From Conchocele bisecta (lineage: Eukaryota; Mollusca; Bivalvia; Lucinida; Thyasiridae): 64,000 bases of DNA. The translations under genes and the position numbers were made by a program. Location: NCBI GenBank assembly GCA_029237695.1, contig CM055274.1:68500828-68564827 (forward strand), in the 5' to 3' direction. Under the pieces are notes generated by a model. It did not search any database. It was not told where the DNA came from and saw only the letters and a program-made list of their open reading frames with translations. Below are positions 1 through 10,752 of this stretch, piece after piece (the stretch's first letter is position 1; the number at the start of each line of letters is the position of its first letter).

Positions 1-883
1 CCATCTAATTTCGACAATAAATGCACCAGAATGATTGCCTCGTTGATACCTTTGATTTGATATATAACATGACCATATTCGCTCAAAAAAATTAATTTGA
101 CCCCACGGGCCAAGCCCATTTTTGGCCCCAGGGTCACCATTTTAAAAACTTTGAAAGAGCATTGTACATCGATCATTCCTAGCAAGTTTTGTCTAAATCC
201 GGCTAGCGGTTCATGAGAAGAAGATTTTTTAAGAATTTATGCTATTTTTAGACGGCGGCTATCTTGGATTAGCGATGACCTCCATTTTTACAAATCTGAA
301 AAGGCTTCACCCATGGACCATAACTTTTAAGTTTGGCTACCATGGGCCAAGTGGTTCATGTGAAGAAGAATTTTTAAATCTCTAATAAAAGATCAATCTT
401 GTGACATTTTGGCAGCCATCTTGGATGACATAAACATCCGATTTCGACAAAAAATGCACCAGAGTGATCACCTCGTTGATACCTTCGATTTGATATATGA
501 CCTGACCATATTCTGTCAAAAATAAAATTTGACCCCAATTTGACGCCCATTTTTGACCCCGGGGTCACCCTTGTAACAACTTTGAAAGAGCATTGTTCAT
601 CGATCATTCCTACTAAGTTTTGTCGAAATCCGGTTGCCGGTTCTTGAGAAGAAGATTTTTGAAGAATTTGTGCTATTTTTAGACGGCGGCCATCTTGGAT
701 TACGTAATGACGTCATTTTAGCAATTTTGTAATCCCCCTACCTAAGGACCATGACCATAAAGTTTGGTGACTATAGGCCCAATGGTTACCGAGGAGAAGA
801 CGTTTGAAAATGGTCACGGACGACGGACGACGACGGACACATTGCGGTAACAATAGCTCGCATGAGCTTCGCTCAGGCGAGCT
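1..883 (+). mobile_element. AACWAGA-type element F8, copy 1 (5' part outside window)
   Basis: The window opens inside this repeat. Two diverged copies of an internal unit (roughly 1-440 and 441-800) repeat the phrases GACGGCGGCCATCTTGGAT and TTTGACCCC...CATTTTTG. The 3' part has a GACGGACGACG stretch (about 825-838) and then a terminal hairpin at 855-883 whose outer arms are AGCTCGC and GCGAGCT. Two other copies lie at 5798-6668 (inverted) and 49638-50403. The 76-77-residue open frames inside are not conserved as proteins between copies. The end structure suggests a Helentron-like non-autonomous element; the superfamily is inference. Confidence 0.65.
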
Positions 884-885
884 AA

Positions 886-1005
886 AAATACAGGTGCAGC
901 TGTATTTTTTACAGGTGCAGCTATACATTTAGCTATACATGTACATTTACAGGTGCCGCTATACATTTACAGGTGCAGCTGTAAAAAATGCAGGTGCACC
1001 TGTAA
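886..1005. repeat. Short palindromic minisatellite (ACAGGTGCAGCTGTA)
   Basis: The 15-base near-palindrome ACAGGTGCAGCTGTA or close variants recurs five to six times, alternating with TATACATTTA spacers. It starts immediately after the hairpin end of the preceding element. I see no coding signal. Confidence 0.7.
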
Positions 1006-1300
1006 GTTTAGTTTTGACCATGTTCGTACACCATACGGTAGCAAGGGTGGGTCGGGGAATAAAAATAATGATGATAATAAACATGCATATGAAGTTTCGA
1101 GTCATTCAGTCATATAGTCAAGAAGTTGTACATGTAGTTGAATGGAAAACGTGACGGACAGGCAGACACCGACGACTTTTGCGTAGGATAGGATAAAAAA
1201 GCCTTAAAAGGATATCAAATAAAATGGTGTATTCGGTTGATGTATCATTTGCAATCCATAAAGCGAAAAACATTTTGGATATCGTCTGAGACACAGTACC
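1006..1300. other. No gene seen; fragment of a GACGGAC-ending repeat
   Basis: The stretch contains AAACATGCATATGAAGTTTC (about 1079-1098), AGTCAAGAAGTTG and GACGGACAGGCAGAC (about 1152-1166). These phrases also occur in the 3' parts of the tandem-repeat elements elsewhere in the window. The overlapping short open frames on both strands carry no recognisable domain. Confidence 0.4.
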
Positions 1301-1301
1301 T

Positions 1302-1640
1302 TTAACCCTTTCAACCCTAGAGGCCAGAAAGCCAACATGTGCGAACACTGTAGATCCAGATGAGACGGCTCGTAACGAGACTGGGCAGACAATGCCAATA
1401 CTAAATGCCCATAAGAACCCATTTGCTGCTGTGACTGGAGAAATGGGTCTTTAGCATTTGTGAGCAGGCCAGCTTATGGTCATGTAGCACGTTCCTGCAG
1501 CCTTATCACATAGATGATAGTGTTTGTTAGATGCACAACACGTGTTTCACTGTCTGAATGGCAAACAGTGGACTTGTGCGGATATGCAGGATGATCTGGG
1601 TCTAAAATGGTTGCAACCAGTCAGTCATATACAGTTTGTT
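1302..1640. repeat. Fragments of a short inverted-repeat element (GTGACTGGAGAAATGGG family)
   Basis: The sequence holds GTGACTGGAGAAATGGG (about 1432), GTAGATCCAGATGAGACGG (about 1350) and the GCGGATATGCAGGATGATCT phrase (about 1577). Better preserved copies lie at 54133-54262, 7130-7345, 31858-31990 and in the two halves at 38060-38173 and 41616-41680. It begins with TTAACCCTTTCAACCCTAG, matching 25966. It is a degraded composite of palindromic MITE copies. Confidence 0.5.
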
Positions 1641-2347
1641 TAGGATATACATGTAGCCCCAATTCTCATGGATTCGTGCCTTCTCATTGATTCATGCCCC
1701 TAGCAAACAAGCAAATAAGCATATTCTAAGAATAGGGTTAATCAAAAATTATTTTAAAAAGGTATTGCAAGTTGTTTTCCAAGGTTTTCTAAGTTACAGT
1801 TACATACAATTGTGATTTGCCACCTATTTTGTGATTTTTCACTTGCATAAATAACACTTTTTGCGAATTCCTTATGTTCACTCATATTCAAGTGTTTGAA
1901 CTTTATGTTGATGTACACATTTGCAGGAATTAATCAGAATATAACACAATATGAATGTATGTGCCATGGGGCACGAATCCATGAGAACAGTGACTACATG
2001 TAATATTTTTGTTGACAATACTAAGGCTACTTCACTAGCTGCTAAGCCCGAGAACATATTGTGTATGCACAGGCCGATCCAGAGGTATGCTGGTCGTATG
2101 CGCTGTGAGGCACGTTTTTTTCAGGTATCGTCCCCATTTGCTATATGACTTTGTTCTAGGTTGTTTCTGTTTTAGCAGCTCACCTGCAGTCTGCGGGTGT
2201 CCTGCCAACACTTTAGTCAATGTGTACGGACGATAGGCTAAATATAGGCAGTTATTGTCATGTCGTGTTTTAGTGCTTACTTTTAAATTGTTTATTAAGA
2301 AAATTGGTCTTTCAATTTTATTATTTTGTTTTATGTACATGTATAGC
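1641..2347. other. Unannotated stretch, no gene seen
   Basis: This is AT-rich sequence with no open frame carrying a recognisable motif and no tandem structure. The phrase 'gcacgaatccatgagaa' near 1969 is roughly complementary to 'ttctcatggattcgtgcc' near 1663. That suggests an imperfect inverted repeat of about 320 bp span (about 1663-1990). Confidence 0.35.
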
Positions 2348-2348
2348 G

Positions 2349-4392
2349 ATCATATATTACATTGTTTATATATTGTATATATTACATTGTTTATACATTG
2401 TATATATTACATTGTTTATATATTGTATATTACATTGTTTATATATTGTATATATTACATTGTTCATATATTGTATATATTACATTGTTTATATATTGTA
2501 TATATTTCATTGTTTATATATTGTATATATTACATTGTTTATATATTGTATATATTACATTGTTTATATATTGTATATATTACATTGTTTATATATTGTA
2601 TATATTACATTGTTTGATATAGTATATATTACATTGTTTATATATTGTATATATTTCATTGTTTATATATTATATATATATTACATTGTTTATACATTGT
2701 ATATATTACATTGTTTATATATTGTATATTACATTGTTTACATATTGTATATATTACATTGTTTATATATTGTATATATTACATTGTTTATATATTGTAT
2801 ATATTAACATTTGTTTATACATTGTATATATTACATTGTTTTATACATTTGTATATATTACATTGTTTATATATTGTATATACATTGTTTATATATTGTA
2901 TATTACATTGTTTATATATTGTATATATTACATTGTTTATATATTGTATATATTTCATTGTTTATATATGTATATATTTCATTGATTATATATTTATATA
3001 TATATATTGTACATTGTATATATTACATTGTTTATACATTGTATATATTACATTGTTTATACATTGTATATATTACATTGTTTATATATTGTATATTACA
3101 TTGTTTATATATTGTATATATTTCATTGTTTATATATTGTATATATTTGTTTATATATTGTATATATTACATTGTTTATATATTGTATTATATTACATTG
3201 TTTATATATTGTATATTACATTGTTTATATATGTATATATTTGTTTTTATATATTGTATATATTACATTGTTTTATATATTGTATATTACATTGTTTATA
3301 TATTGTATATATTACATTGTTTATATATTGTATATATTACATTGTTTATATATTGTATATATTACATTGTTTATATATTGTATATTACATTGTTTATATA
3401 TTGTATATATTACATTGTTTATATATTGTATATTACATTGTTTATATATTGTATATATTACATTGTTTATATATTGTATATATTACATTGTTTATATATT
3501 GTATATATTACATTGTTTATATATTGTATATATTTCATTGTTTATATATTGTATATATTTCATTGTTTATATATTATATATATATTATATTGTTTATACA
3601 TTGTATATATTAATTACATTGTTTATATATTGTATATTATTACATTGTTTATATATTTGTATATATTACATTGTTTATATATTGTATATATTTCATTGTT
3701 TATATATTATATATATATTATATTGTTTATACATTGTATATATTACATTGTTTATACATTGTATATATTACATTGTTTATACATTGTATATATTACATTG
3801 TTTATATATTGTATATTACATTGTTTATATATTGTATATATTACATTGTTTATATATTATATATATATTATATGTTTATACATTGTATATATTACATTGT
3901 TTATACATTGTATATTACTTGTTTTATACATTGTATATATTACATTGTTTATATATTGTATATACATTGTTTATATATTGTATATTACATTGTTTAATAT
4001 ATTGTATATATTACATTGTTTATATATTGTTATATATTTCATTGTTTATATATTGTATATATTTCATTGTTTATATATTATATATATATTATATTGTTTA
4101 TACATTGTATATATTACATTGTTTATACATTGTATATATTACATTGTTTATACATTGTATATATTACATTGTTTATATATTGTATATTACATTGTTTATA
4201 TTGTATATATTACATTGTTTATATATTGTATATATTACATTGTTTATGTATTGTATATATTACATTGTTTATATATTGTATATTTCATTGTTTATATATT
4301 GTATATATTACATTGTTGTTTATATATTGTATATATTACATTGTTTATATATTGTATATATTACATTCTTTATATAATGTGTATATTACACT
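2349..4392. repeat. 2 kb AT-rich satellite, 25-bp unit
   Basis: About 80 copies of ATTACATTGTTTATATATTG plus TATAT (25 bp), with 23-bp variants lacking one AT, TTCATTG variants and TTATACATTG variants. Each unit holds two ATTGT boxes about 12-13 bp apart, so it may have grown from a half-unit. A marker variant containing TATATATTATATATATATTA recurs near 2665, 3568, 3698, 3855 and 4070, which points to higher-order amplification. The plus strand of the consensus has no stop codon in any frame, so open frames of up to 527 codons (Y/I/L/C only) run through it as artefacts. Confidence 0.95.
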
Positions 4393-4499
4393 AAATGTTT
4401 ACATCATTAACCAATACAATCTGGAATTAAAAATCTTGCTGTCATTTGCTGCCATTTTTATCCCATGGGTGCATGGGGATGCAAGTTGTCCGTCCGAAC

Positions 4500-4960
4500 A
4501 ACCAATCGGGAGGAAGGGGCCATTGGGGCGGAGCCAACACAAAATAATCCTTTGATTTATTCTGTGGTCGCTTGTTCTGTTTATAACAATGTTCTAGAAC
4601 AATGGAAATGGCCCCTTCCTCTCTATTGATGGCATGTCCGTCTGTCTGTCCGTTAAGTTTTCCATTCTGCTAAGACGTCTTTACCGTATGAAACTTCATG
4701 TGCAGGTTTAATGTCATCCATATTTTCATTCCCCACACCACCCATGCTCCCCCTTGCCCAAGGTCAAGGTAAAACAACTTTAAAATTTCACATTCAGTAG
4801 ATTTGTGCATTTTTCTCCATTCTCCTATAACTTCTTTATAGTACAAGATTTTGGCTTGAAACTTCATGTGTCTGTTTCTCATCATTCATATTTCATTCAC
4901 CATGACACCCATGCTCCCCCTTGCCTTGTTACAGTCTAATAATTTTGAAATTCACATTCA
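4500..4960 (-). repeat. Tandem-repeat element F10 fragment
   Basis: A long inverted repeat GGAAGGGGCCATT (about 4513) / AATGGCCCCTTCC (about 4606-4620) is followed by CCGTCTGTCTGTCCG. Then come two ~170-bp units with TTCTCCATTCTCCTATAACT, GAAACTTCATGTG and CACCCATGCTCCCCCTTGCC. Read on the minus strand this is tandem units, a GACGGAC stretch and a hairpin, the same layout as F1-F9. I could not find its 5' end. Further units lie at 5228-5345, 5700-5790 and 6669-6880. Confidence 0.55.
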
Positions 4961-4961
4961 G

Positions 4962-5583
4962 TACCCTTATATGAGTAATATGATTATTTTCTTAATCGTT
5001 TTACTTTAGGGGAAGGGGCCAAGTGACTGGTGTGGTATGTACCTGGCATTAGGTCAGGTCCGGTTATTCTAATTTCAAGGCTGAATATATATTTCGATGT
5101 AAATATTCCGTTCTGATTTTGTGATTTTCCCCCCAATGCAGCAGGTTGAATGTGGGATCGAACCCGTTGACCCAGCCTTAAATGACTTTGGTTGTTGATA
5201 GGCAGTTAAACATCATTAAACAAACAAATAACACATTCAGAAGATGTGTGTGTGTTTGTCCATTCTCCTAGAACTTCTTTAGTGTACAACATATTGCCTG
5301 GAAACTTGATGTGTATGTTTCTCATCATTCATATTTTCATTTCATAATGGCCTCTCAACAGTTAAGGTCATTTAAGTCCGGGCCAACGGGTTTGATCCCG
5401 CATTCAACCTGATGCAGTGGGGGGAAAATCACAACGGAATATTTATATCGAAATAAATATATATTCAGCCCTGAAATTAGAACAACCAGACGGTGCCAGG
5501 TCCGTACCACACCACAGCCACCTTGCCCCTTCCCCTAAAAGTAATATGATTAGTGATATTGTATTACTCATATAAGAGGAACA
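4962..5583. repeat. 620-bp inverted pair of a SINE-like repeat with F10 units in the loop
   Basis: The left arm (4962-5225) and right arm (about 5335-5583) are inverted copies. Both contain AGGGGAAGGGG, a GGTTGTTCTAATTTCAGGGC-like segment, ATATATTTCGAT, CAGGTTGAATG, GGGATC(G/A)AACCCGTT and a tail TGTTGATAGGC-GTTAAAC. The loop holds one unit of F10. Other copies are at 7430-7568 (plus) and 27823-28067 (minus); the latter has a 9-bp target duplication, so the repeat was mobile. Confidence 0.65.
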
Positions 5584-5797
5584 TGTACAACCAAAGTCAA
5601 CTCTCACATACAAGAATGCCAAAGATATTTGAGGGCTAAACCAGGTCTCAGGTAGGGATTCCGTTAAGGATTAATCCGATCGTTAAATTACCCATCGCAT
5701 GCTCCCACCTTGCCACCCACCTCACATTCAGTAGATACGTACGCATTTCTCCATTCTCCTATAACTTCCCCCATGTCAAGGTCAAGTAACTTTTTTT
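5584..5797. repeat. F10 unit remnants
   Basis: CATGCTCCCACCTTGCCACC and TTCTCCATTCTCCTATAACT (about 5749-5768) match the F10 units at 4640-4960. The next element, F8, interrupts the unit at 5798. No coding potential is seen. Confidence 0.5.
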
Positions 5798-6668
5798 AGC
5801 TCACCTGAGCGAAGCTCATGTGAGCTATTGTTACCGCAATGTGTCCGTGGTCGTCCCGTCGTCGTCCGTGAACATTTTCAAATATCTTCTCCTCGGTAAC
5901 CATTGGGCCTATAGTCACCAAACTTCATGGTCATAGTCCTTAGGTAGGGGATTACAAAATTGTTAAAATGACGTCATTACGTAATCCAAGATGGCCACCG
6001 TCTAAACATAGCACAAATTCTTCAAAAATCTTCTTCTCAAGAATCGCCAACCGGATTTTTATTTTTGACCGAATATGGTCATTTCATATATCAAATCAAA
6101 GGTATTAGCGAGGCGATCACTCTGGTGCATTTTTTGTCGAAATCGGATGGTTATGTCATCCAAGATGGCCGCCAAAAGGTCAAAAGGTCGTTCTTTTATT
6201 AGAGATTTCAAAATTCTTCTTCACATGAACCGCTTCGCCCATGGTAGCCAAACTTAAAAGTTATGGTCCATGGTTGAAGCCTTTTCAGATTTGTTAAAAT
6301 GGAGGTCATCGCTAATCCAAGATGGCCACCATCTAAAAATAGCATAAATTCTTAAAAAATCTTCTTCTCATGAACCGCTAGCCGGATTTCGACGAGACTT
6401 GGTAGGAATGATTGATGTACAATGCTCTTTCAAAGTTGTTAAAATGGTGACCCCGGGGTCAAAAATGGGCATGGCCCGTGGGGTCAAATTGGGGTCAAAT
6501 TTTATTTTTGATTTTAGATTTGGTAAAATGAGTCGTCGCTTAATCCAAGATGACCGCCATCTAAAAATAGCACAATTTTTTTAAAACACAAATTAACTCA
6601 ATGTCACATTCTCCTCTGGTGTTCATGGAGTCAGGTGAGCGAATTAGGGCCATCATGGCCCTCTTGTT
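5798..6668 (-). mobile_element. AACWAGA-type element F8, copy 2 (complete ends)
   Basis: This is the only F8 copy in the window with both ends and little rearrangement. On the minus strand it starts AACAAGAGGGCCATGATGGC: AACAAGA, then the palindrome GGGCCATGATGGCCC. It ends with the 29-base hairpin that occupies 5798-5826, outer arms AGCTCAC/GTGAGCT with nested GAGC-GAA-GCTC. A 5' subterminal GCTCACCTGA is complementary to the 3' hairpin arm. Internal units carry GGCCGCCATCTTGGATGAC-like phrases. F10 units flank it on both sides, so it probably inserted into that array. Confidence 0.7.
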
Positions 6669-6880
6669 TAAATTTCTGTACAACTTATTTACCTTGCAAG
6701 CAATTAGCTTCAAATTTCATATACATGATTGCCATGATCCATATTTTCGTTTTCCACCCCACCCGTGCTTCAGGTCAAAGACATACAAGAAATTATGTCA
6801 TTCTCCATTTGCCTATAACTTCTTTACTGTACAAGTGATTGGCTTAAAACTTCATGTTCACATTTATGATCCAACCATCA
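6669..6880 (-). repeat. F10 unit remnants (right of F8 insertion)
   Basis: TTCTCCATTTGCCTATAACT, TTCTTTACTGTACAAG and AAACTTCATGTTCAC repeat the F10 unit found at 4640-4960. They continue the array cut by F8 copy 2. Confidence 0.5.
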
Positions 6881-7124
6881 CAGCGATGGGATACATACCG
6901 TGGGCCGTGGTCTTATTATATTATTACCATTTTCAATAGGAATTTTGAAGAATATGTGATCGATCCTAATGACAATCCGGATTAATATTTTAATATGGTA
7001 AATCTTACTGGTATACCTGGGGCCAAATGATCTGGTGTAGTAGGGATGCCTGGCATCATATCACGATATTGCAGCTTAAGTGCTGAGAAGAAGACTGTAA
7101 CTAGTGCTGAACATGTAATTATAA

Positions 7125-7610
7125 CCCATATCTGGCTGTGACTGGAGACATGGGGCTTATGTGATTTGTGGATATTCAAACATCTGATCTTCGCGCACAC
7201 TCATGGAGAGGATCAATAATAAGTGTTAGAAGCATTACGGGTCTTTCATTGATGGAATAGCGAACAGTGCAGGCCCTGCTCAGACTGTGCGGATGCGCAG
7301 GCTGATCTGGGGCTACACTGGTCACAAAACCTATAGTGGGTCGCAGGTGGGAGCATGTAATCGGTGTTTTTAATGATCGGGTTTTATCCTTACAAATCCC
7401 GACTGGAGACTTGGCTCGACCTTCACGTACGTCGTTGGCATTCTTTATGTAAATATTCTGTTCTGATTTTGGGGTTTTCCCCCCCATTGCAACAGGTTGA
7501 ATACGGGATCGAACACGTTGGCCCGGCCTTAAATGACTTTAGCTGTTGATAGGCCGTTAAACAAACAAAAACAAAACGTATAAGCCCCATTTCACCAGTC
7601 ACAGCCTCAT
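7125..7610. repeat. Composite: GTGACTGGAGAAATGGG MITE split by a SINE-like repeat
   Basis: The left part (about 7130-7345) reads CTGGCTGTGACTGGAGACATG ... GCTGATCTGGGGCTACACTGG. The right end CCCCATTTCACCAGTCACAG is at about 7589-7608. Between them, 7430-7568 carries the SINE-like repeat (GGTTGAATACGGGATCGAAC ... CTGTTGATAGGCCGTTAAAC, then an A-rich tail). The order suggests the SINE-like copy landed inside the palindromic MITE. Confidence 0.55.
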
Positions 7611-7619
7611 ATACAGGTG

Positions 7620-8160
7620 CATTACTGTAAAACCCCGTTCAATCACTTGATCATTATCCCCTCGCCAATATGCAAGAGGGGATCTAGCGTTAGTCCATGT
7701 ACGTACGTGCATGCGTACTGAGGTCACTGAGGACGTATGTTTTTTAATAAGGCTGCCAGCGAGGGGATTAGCTTTGTTTAACGATGCCAGTACTTGTTCT
7801 TATTTACATTTATCAAATCCAGATTTTGACAGCACACAAGAATCATCTCCTATGGAGACAATATGATACCAAAACATTGTTTCATTATGACCAAGCAGCA
7901 GACATCAGCTAGAAAATAAATTGGCCAAGTGTTTTTGTTACAGAAACAGGTCTGAATGCAGGCTGACAAGAGTGAAAGGCCCATTTTCAATGGAGCATAA
8001 TTATTATTGTGGCAGTATCCATGACAACACGGTACAGATGCTAATTCTGTAAAAATCACTGGACATTACCAAGCTGCTGTAAATATTGTGATGCGACTTT
8101 CATAACAGCCACAATATTCACCATGGAAAACCGACTTTACATCCATAGTGTGTTTGCACA
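7620..8160. other. Unannotated stretch, no gene seen
   Basis: No open frame has a recognisable motif. A small inverted repeat CCCTCGCCAATATGCAAGAG..GGGG occurs at about 7661-7683. The 69-codon frame on the minus strand at 7850-8059 shows no conserved feature. Confidence 0.35.
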
Positions 8161-8167
8161 GACAGAC

Positions 8168-8362
8168 TAAAATAACCTCTCTAAACCGGACTCCCTGAGA
8201 ACCCCATTGTGTTCAATGTAGATGGGTTTCACTGTAATTTGTTTCATTGTCATGTCTGTTCATGATTTTTCATGGACTGCATAATTACAGTGGAACCTCT
8301 CTAAAACTGGACTCCCTGAGGACCCCATTGTGTTTAATTTAGATGGGTTTCATTGTAATTTA
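8168..8362 (+). mobile_element. Two tandem copies of a ~68-bp TA-flanked MITE
   Basis: Copies at about 8168-8236 and 8291-8359 both read (CAGTGGA)ACCTCTCTAAA...GGACTCCCTGAG..CCCCATTGTGTT...AGATGGGTTTCACTGTAA. The ends TACAGTGGAACC and the GGTTTCACTGTA type are inverted, with TA at each side. The relative at 10117-10183 has the same head. This is typical of tiny Tc1/mariner- or pogo-derived MITEs. Confidence 0.6.
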
Positions 8363-8616
8363 TTTCATTACACTCTTGTAAGTTATTTGCACGGGTTTTG
8401 CTGTGAGAGAAAACCTGTAATCAACTCCTTACAAATAATACACAGTGAAGAGAACACCCGTAATTGCGCACCTGTTTTCTTGGAAACCACGAGCTACCAT
8501 GCAAAATGTTTATTTCATTCAAAATCAATTTATTTGAAAACTTGGAAAGGGTCTCGACTAATCTAGAATATTAATGTGATTGAACGCATTCCAAACATGC
8601 ACTCAAATGTATCTAC

Positions 8617-9010
8617 TGTCTACTAACAAAAAAGTCACCCTTCCCAAAAAAAGATATGATTTGATGAAATTCCATTAAATATTGATTTCATTGCCAAAAA
8701 AAAATAAAAAATCATGCAAATTTAACATGGGGGCTAAAAATAGATTTAAATAATTTTTGTGCACCGATTTTCAAAATCTAACTTGTTTTATTATTTACAT
8801 CATTTCCAAGCTATCTAACGAGGTTTTGAGAGTCGTTTTCCAAATCTTTTAGTTTTTCGACCCTCCTGGTCAGCCTCCTCCTCCTTTTTGCCCCATGTTA
8901 AATTCCCATAGGAAAATCGTTTTTTCGCAATAAATCAATATTTTATAGAATTTCATCAAATAAATTTTTTAGGGAAGGATGAATTTTTTGTTATTGACTA
9001 AAAAGTACTT
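8617..9010. mobile_element. Foldback (long-palindrome) element A, copy 1
   Basis: AACAAAAAAGTCACCCTTCC (8626) is inverted at about 8970-9000 as GGGAAGGATGAATTTTTTGTT. Inner arms TGATTTGATGAAATTCC / GAATTTCATCAAAT and AATTTAACATGGGGGC / GCCCCATGTTAAATTC continue inward. A second copy lies at 11923-12362. Both are followed by TTTAATAGCCA-AAGTTTGTC, so the flank is also part of the repeat. No transposase is visible. Confidence 0.7.
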
Positions 9011-9505
9011 ACATTTAAATATTTTTGAGATTTAATATGTTTAATAGCCAAAAGTTTGTCGGCAGCATAACGTGGAACAGACGGTAGTTTATAATTGCGT
9101 AATTTGGATTTCAAAAAGTTTACATGACGTCACATTTGACATTATTATACCTCATCGTAAATTCGCCGCTTTGCATTGGTCAATTCCCTACCACGTGGTA
9201 TAAAGCAATTGGCCATGTGTACCCTGAGGGCGACAATGCCACGAGACAATTGAGACATTGTCCACCGGTCGCCCGAAGATACCCGAAGTCTGGTCACGGA
9301 AACAACCGAACATTAATTGGAGTACCTTGTATCTTATCGCGCATCGAAACCGAAAGTACCGAATGAGATGAAAGCGGATGCTGACTGGTACCCCCGTTTT
9401 ATTACCCCTATAACAGTAAAGTAAAAACAGTAAACAAAGATGGCGGAAGCCAGTCGAAGCAATGTGTGCAATGTGAAATGTTAGTTATATTCGGTATAAT
9501 AAAGT
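9011..9505. other. No gene supported; possible promoter-like ATGGCGG
   Basis: At 9440 AACAAAGATGGCGGAAGCC opens a 14-codon frame that stops at TAG. The AAGATGGCGG context resembles YY1-type start regions, but no splice donor or longer frame follows. The 80-codon frame at 9124-9366 has no recognisable domain. Confidence 0.25.
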
Positions 9506-9638
9506 AAATGGTGCCCTTGGTTGAGGGGGATATTGTGGATTATCTCCCCTCGAGAACATTATCTCCCTCGGCTGCACCTCGGGAGATGTTCCCTCGGGAG
9601 ATAATCCCCAATATCCCCCTCAACCAAGGGCACCATTT
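9506..9638. repeat. 133-bp near-perfect palindrome
   Basis: Arms starting AAATGGTGCCCTTGGTTGAG are followed by GGGGATATTG-GGATTATCTCCC and mirrored to CTCAACCAAGGGCACCATTT. The axis is near 9572, around GCTGCACCTCGGG. The arms are about 60 bp with few mismatches. It would extrude a very stable hairpin. Confidence 0.9.
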
Positions 9639-9694
9639 ATATATTGTTTGACGTCACACAACGTGTCAAAATGCGGGAAACACGTCGTTGTGCA

Positions 9695-9820
9695 ACTATT
9701 CATGTGCAACTAACTAACTATTCATGTACTAACTATTCATGTACTAACTATTCATGTGCAACTAACTAACTATTCATGTACTAACTATTCATGTGCAACT
9801 AACTATTCATGTGCACATCA
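9695..9820 (+). repeat. ACTATTCATGT minisatellite
   Basis: Units CTAACTATTCATGTA and CTAACTATTCATGTGCAA occur about eight times in mixed order. Confidence 0.85.
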
Positions 9821-9887
9821 CAAGTCATTTATTATCATATCCAAAAAATAGACTAAATGTGCATATATATCCGCCATGGAAGTGCAA

Positions 9888-10060
9888 TAAATAGTATATT
9901 CCATCGTACATGTTTGAATAGTGGAAATAATACTCGTGTCCGTCGGCATCATAGCAAGCAACACGTTCGCTACATTCGCTCATTGCTTGCTCGGAAGCCG
10001 ACGCACACTCGTGTATTATTTACCACTATTCAAAATGTACGATGGAATATCCTCTATATA
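9888..10060. repeat. ~165-bp foldback palindrome
   Basis: The left arm TATTCCATCGTACATGTTTG ... AATACTCGTGTCCGTCGGC is mirrored on the right as GCCGACGCACACTCGTGTAT ... AAATGTACGATGGAATA. The centre is near 9973. The loop contains AGCAAGCAACACGTTCGCTA-type sequence that is also self-complementary (TGCTTGCT). Confidence 0.85.
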
Positions 10061-10114
10061 TTGTCGTGTCAGTTCATGATTGAAAATGACACAATTGTTC
10101 ATGGAGTGCTTAAT

Positions 10115-10185
10115 TACAATGGAACCTCTCTAAACTGGACATCGTAGGGACCTCCCAGGGTGTCCGGTTTACAGGTTCCACTATA
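10115..10185 (+). mobile_element. ~67-bp TA-flanked MITE
   Basis: It begins TACAATGGAACCTCTCTAAA and ends GTTTACAGGTTCCACTATA. The ends are inverted, and both have TA at the presumed insertion site. It is related to the pair at 8168-8362. Confidence 0.6.
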
Positions 10186-10338
10186 ATATTTTACAATTTC
10201 ACATGTACTGATTGACATGTACATGTAACCGTCACATTTTTCTCATGACATTGGCTAATATTACACGGTGGATCATTACCATTGTTTTTGGATTTTCCAA
10301 TAAACTTTAGTTAGACAACTGAATGTGTTGTATTCTCT

Positions 10339-10531
10339 TTAACCCTTAGAATGCGGCAAACGAAAGGTGTCGTCTGATGTTGTTTTATATTTTATCTTTT
10401 CTGTCAATAAAACATTGGATTCCATTGGAAATGATTCTCAAGTGCTGTCAAAGCATGTTTTTGATGAGAAAAATGGAAAATAAAAAATAAACAGCAGACG
10501 ACAAAATTTAATTCAGCATTGTAAGGGGTAA
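10339..10531. mobile_element. TTAA-type palindromic MITE, copy 1
   Basis: It reads TTAA then CCCTTAGAATGC at the left and GCATTGTAAGGG then GTAA (degenerate TTAA) at the right. Inner arms GTCGTCTGATGTTG / AACAGCAGACGAC are also inverted. A TTAA target with CCC/GGG ends is typical of piggyBac-like MITEs. Relatives lie at 42043-43101, 32981-33205 and 33206-33339 plus 35825-35870. Confidence 0.65.
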
Positions 10532-10647
10532 CACCATGTGTCATAAAGCAACAATACCCAGCTATTTATGCATGTGAGGCAGCACCACATCCGTTTGCTC
10601 TAATTTTAGGTCTGAATACAATTTGTCTGTAAAAATTTGGTTCTGGT

Positions 10648-10682
10648 TTGGGGATCCCCCCTCCCCCCCCCCCCCCCCCCCA
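10648..10682 (+). repeat. Poly-C tract
   Basis: A run of about 34 bases is almost all C. It is a likely assembly or polymerase-slippage site and a potential i-motif/G-quadruplex. Confidence 0.8.
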
Positions 10683-10752
10683 TCACAACAGGCGACATGA
10701 ATAGGTAAGGGCGACTATTCCAGCAAAATAACAATTGTGATTGTATTGCAAT

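Noticed and set aside
2255..4555. Open frames of 120-527 codons on the plus strand
   Set aside because: They run along the 25-bp AT satellite, whose consensus lacks stop codons in all three frames; the residues are only Y/I/L/C/V/F/H/T and there is no gene context.
9124..9366. 80-codon plus-strand frame MTSHLTLLYLIVN...
   Set aside because: No recognisable domain, no splice or promoter context I can defend, and neighbouring sequence is foldback repeat.
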